Below are positions 63,315 through 64,000 of a stretch of 64,000 nucleotides of DNA, piece after piece. Within the stretch, counting starts at the first letter, position 1. Each line of letters opens with the position of its first letter. The DNA comes from JBBQWS01 sp038210415 (GTDB lineage: Bacteria > Actinomycetota > Actinomycetes > Prado026). A model generated the notes under the pieces. It was given only the letters and a program-made list of their open reading frames with translations. It searched no databases and had not been told where the DNA came from. The position numbers and the translations under genes were made by a program. The stretch spans positions 1-64,000 of the forward strand of contig JBBQWS010000009.1 of NCBI GenBank assembly GCA_038210415.1, written 5' to 3'.

Positions 63315-64000
63315 ATGTCGGCTTCTGCACCAGCGGGCCGCCGGTTGTCGGCGGTGCTGTTCAGTCGGCCCCGGCTTCGGCTCGGCGGTCTGCTGGTGCT
63401 CCCGATGGCGTGGCTCGTGTTCGTCTACCTGGCGGCGCTGTTCGCGCTGCTGGCCACGTCGTTCTTCCTGGTCGACGAGTTCACCAACGAGGTGCAACGC
63501 GGGTTCACCTGGGCCAACTTCCACGACGTACTCACCGACCCGGCGTACCTCGGGTCGACCCTGCGCACAGTCGGCATCGCCGCCGCGGTGACGGTGCTGT
63601 GCGCGGTGATCGGGCTGCCGATGGCGTTCTTCATGGCCAAGGTCGTTCCGGCGCGCTGGCGCAACCTGCTGGTGGCGCTGGTGGTCACGCCGCTGTGGGC
63701 GTCGTACCTCGTCAAGGTCTACTCGTGGCAGGCCATGGTGCAGCCTGACACCGGGGTGCTTGACTGGATGCTCAAGCCGCTCGGCCTCAGCGGGCCCGGC
63801 TACGGCGCGATCGCTGTGATCCTGACCCTGACCTACCTCTGGCTGCCGTACATGGTGCTGCCCATCTACGCGGGGCTGCAGCGGCTGCCCGACTCGCTCG
63901 TCGAGGCCTCCGGCGACCTCGGGGCACGGCCTTGGCGGACGATCCGCAGCGTCGTCCTGCCGCTGGTCTACCCGTCTGTGATCGCCGGCTCGGTGTTCAC
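63315..64000 (+). CDS. potB: Polyamine ABC transporter permease, PotB type (cut by window edge)
   Basis: 228 codons are visible from the ATG at 63315 (AAAGG upstream; GTG one codon earlier is possible). Five membrane helices can be seen, and the permease coupling loop EASGDLGARPWRTIRSVVLPL (the EAA motif) lies near residue 200. Position after the ATPase and binding protein genes supports a PotB role. A potC gene is expected beyond the window. Confidence 0.9.
   Translation, partial: MSASAPAGRRLSAVLFSRPRLRLGGLLVLPMAWLVFVYLAALFALLATSFFLVDEFTNEVQRGFTWANFHDVLTDPAYLGSTLRTVGIAAAVTVLCAVIGLPMAFFMAKVVPARWRNLLVALVVTPLWASYLVKVYSWQAMVQPDTGVLDWMLKPLGLSGPGYGAIAVILTLTYLWLPYMVLPIYAGLQRLPDSLVEASGDLGARPWRTIRSVVLPLVYPSVIAGSVF

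Overview
This window is one chromosomal segment of a very high-GC actinomycete. The evidence is the strong G/C bias at third codon positions, frequent GTG and TTG starts, the actinobacterial families present (DUF3151, the PadR plus HAAS pair, a CopD-CtaG fusion, deazaflavin-dependent reductase, sterol-carrier ortholog), and the small PurL used with separate PurS and PurQ. I cannot fix the genus; a Nocardioidaceae-like or Frankia-like lineage fits. I saw no rRNA, tRNA, CRISPR array or intact insertion sequence.

Left edge (1-3476): the end of an HNH endonuclease gene, then a minus-strand run of small accessory genes (E2-like acyltransferase, membrane protein, SRPBCC protein). It starts in a junkyard of gene remnants that includes an internally deleted V-type ATPase subunit B.

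Catabolic block (3477-15832): a five-gene minus-strand operon encodes a homoprotocatechuate-type semialdehyde dehydrogenase, extradiol dioxygenase, fumarylacetoacetase-family protein, a 3Fe-4S ferredoxin and its reductase. Next to it are a gamma-glutamyl amide hydrolase, a MarR regulator, an acetoacetate decarboxylase-family gene, a glutamine-synthetase-like ligase and a cytochrome P450. Four near-palindromic 20-bp sites (8181, 9612, 13040, 13134) sit in the promoters of these units, so they look like one MarR-controlled regulon. A PadR gene, a twice-frameshifted HAAS membrane gene and citrate synthase lie inside the block. The gene set suggests catabolism of an amine, probably aromatic, by gamma-glutamylation, P450 hydroxylation and ring cleavage.

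Middle (15842-37992): NodB deacetylase, ClpB, a class I aminotransferase, an SDR, a remarkable sigma-factor/zinc-finger/surface-protein fusion divergent from a degenerate GGDEF protein, succinate-semialdehyde dehydrogenase, sulfotransferase, lipoprotein, hydrolase, PyrE, an odd zinc-binding SDR, LemA, DedA, SpoU methylase, an MFS exporter, class II FBP aldolase, DUF3151 and a renalase-like flavoprotein.

Purine block (38059-55462): purA, purD, purB, purC, purS, purQ and purL are spread over 17 kb. Between them lie a GNAT acetyltransferase, a class III aminotransferase, a prolidase-like amidohydrolase, a UDP-galactose epimerase, copper genes, trehalose-phosphate synthase and a deazaflavin reductase. 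PurL is followed by a strong terminator hairpin.

Right edge (55665-64000): a LuxR-type regulator converges on a secreted tachylectin-lysozyme protein. Then come a coupled FMO/hydrolase/sterol-carrier operon and a polyamine ABC importer (potA, potD, potB) that runs off the end. Three copies of an inverted-repeat element (41352, 47315, 60631) follow stop codons in the right half.
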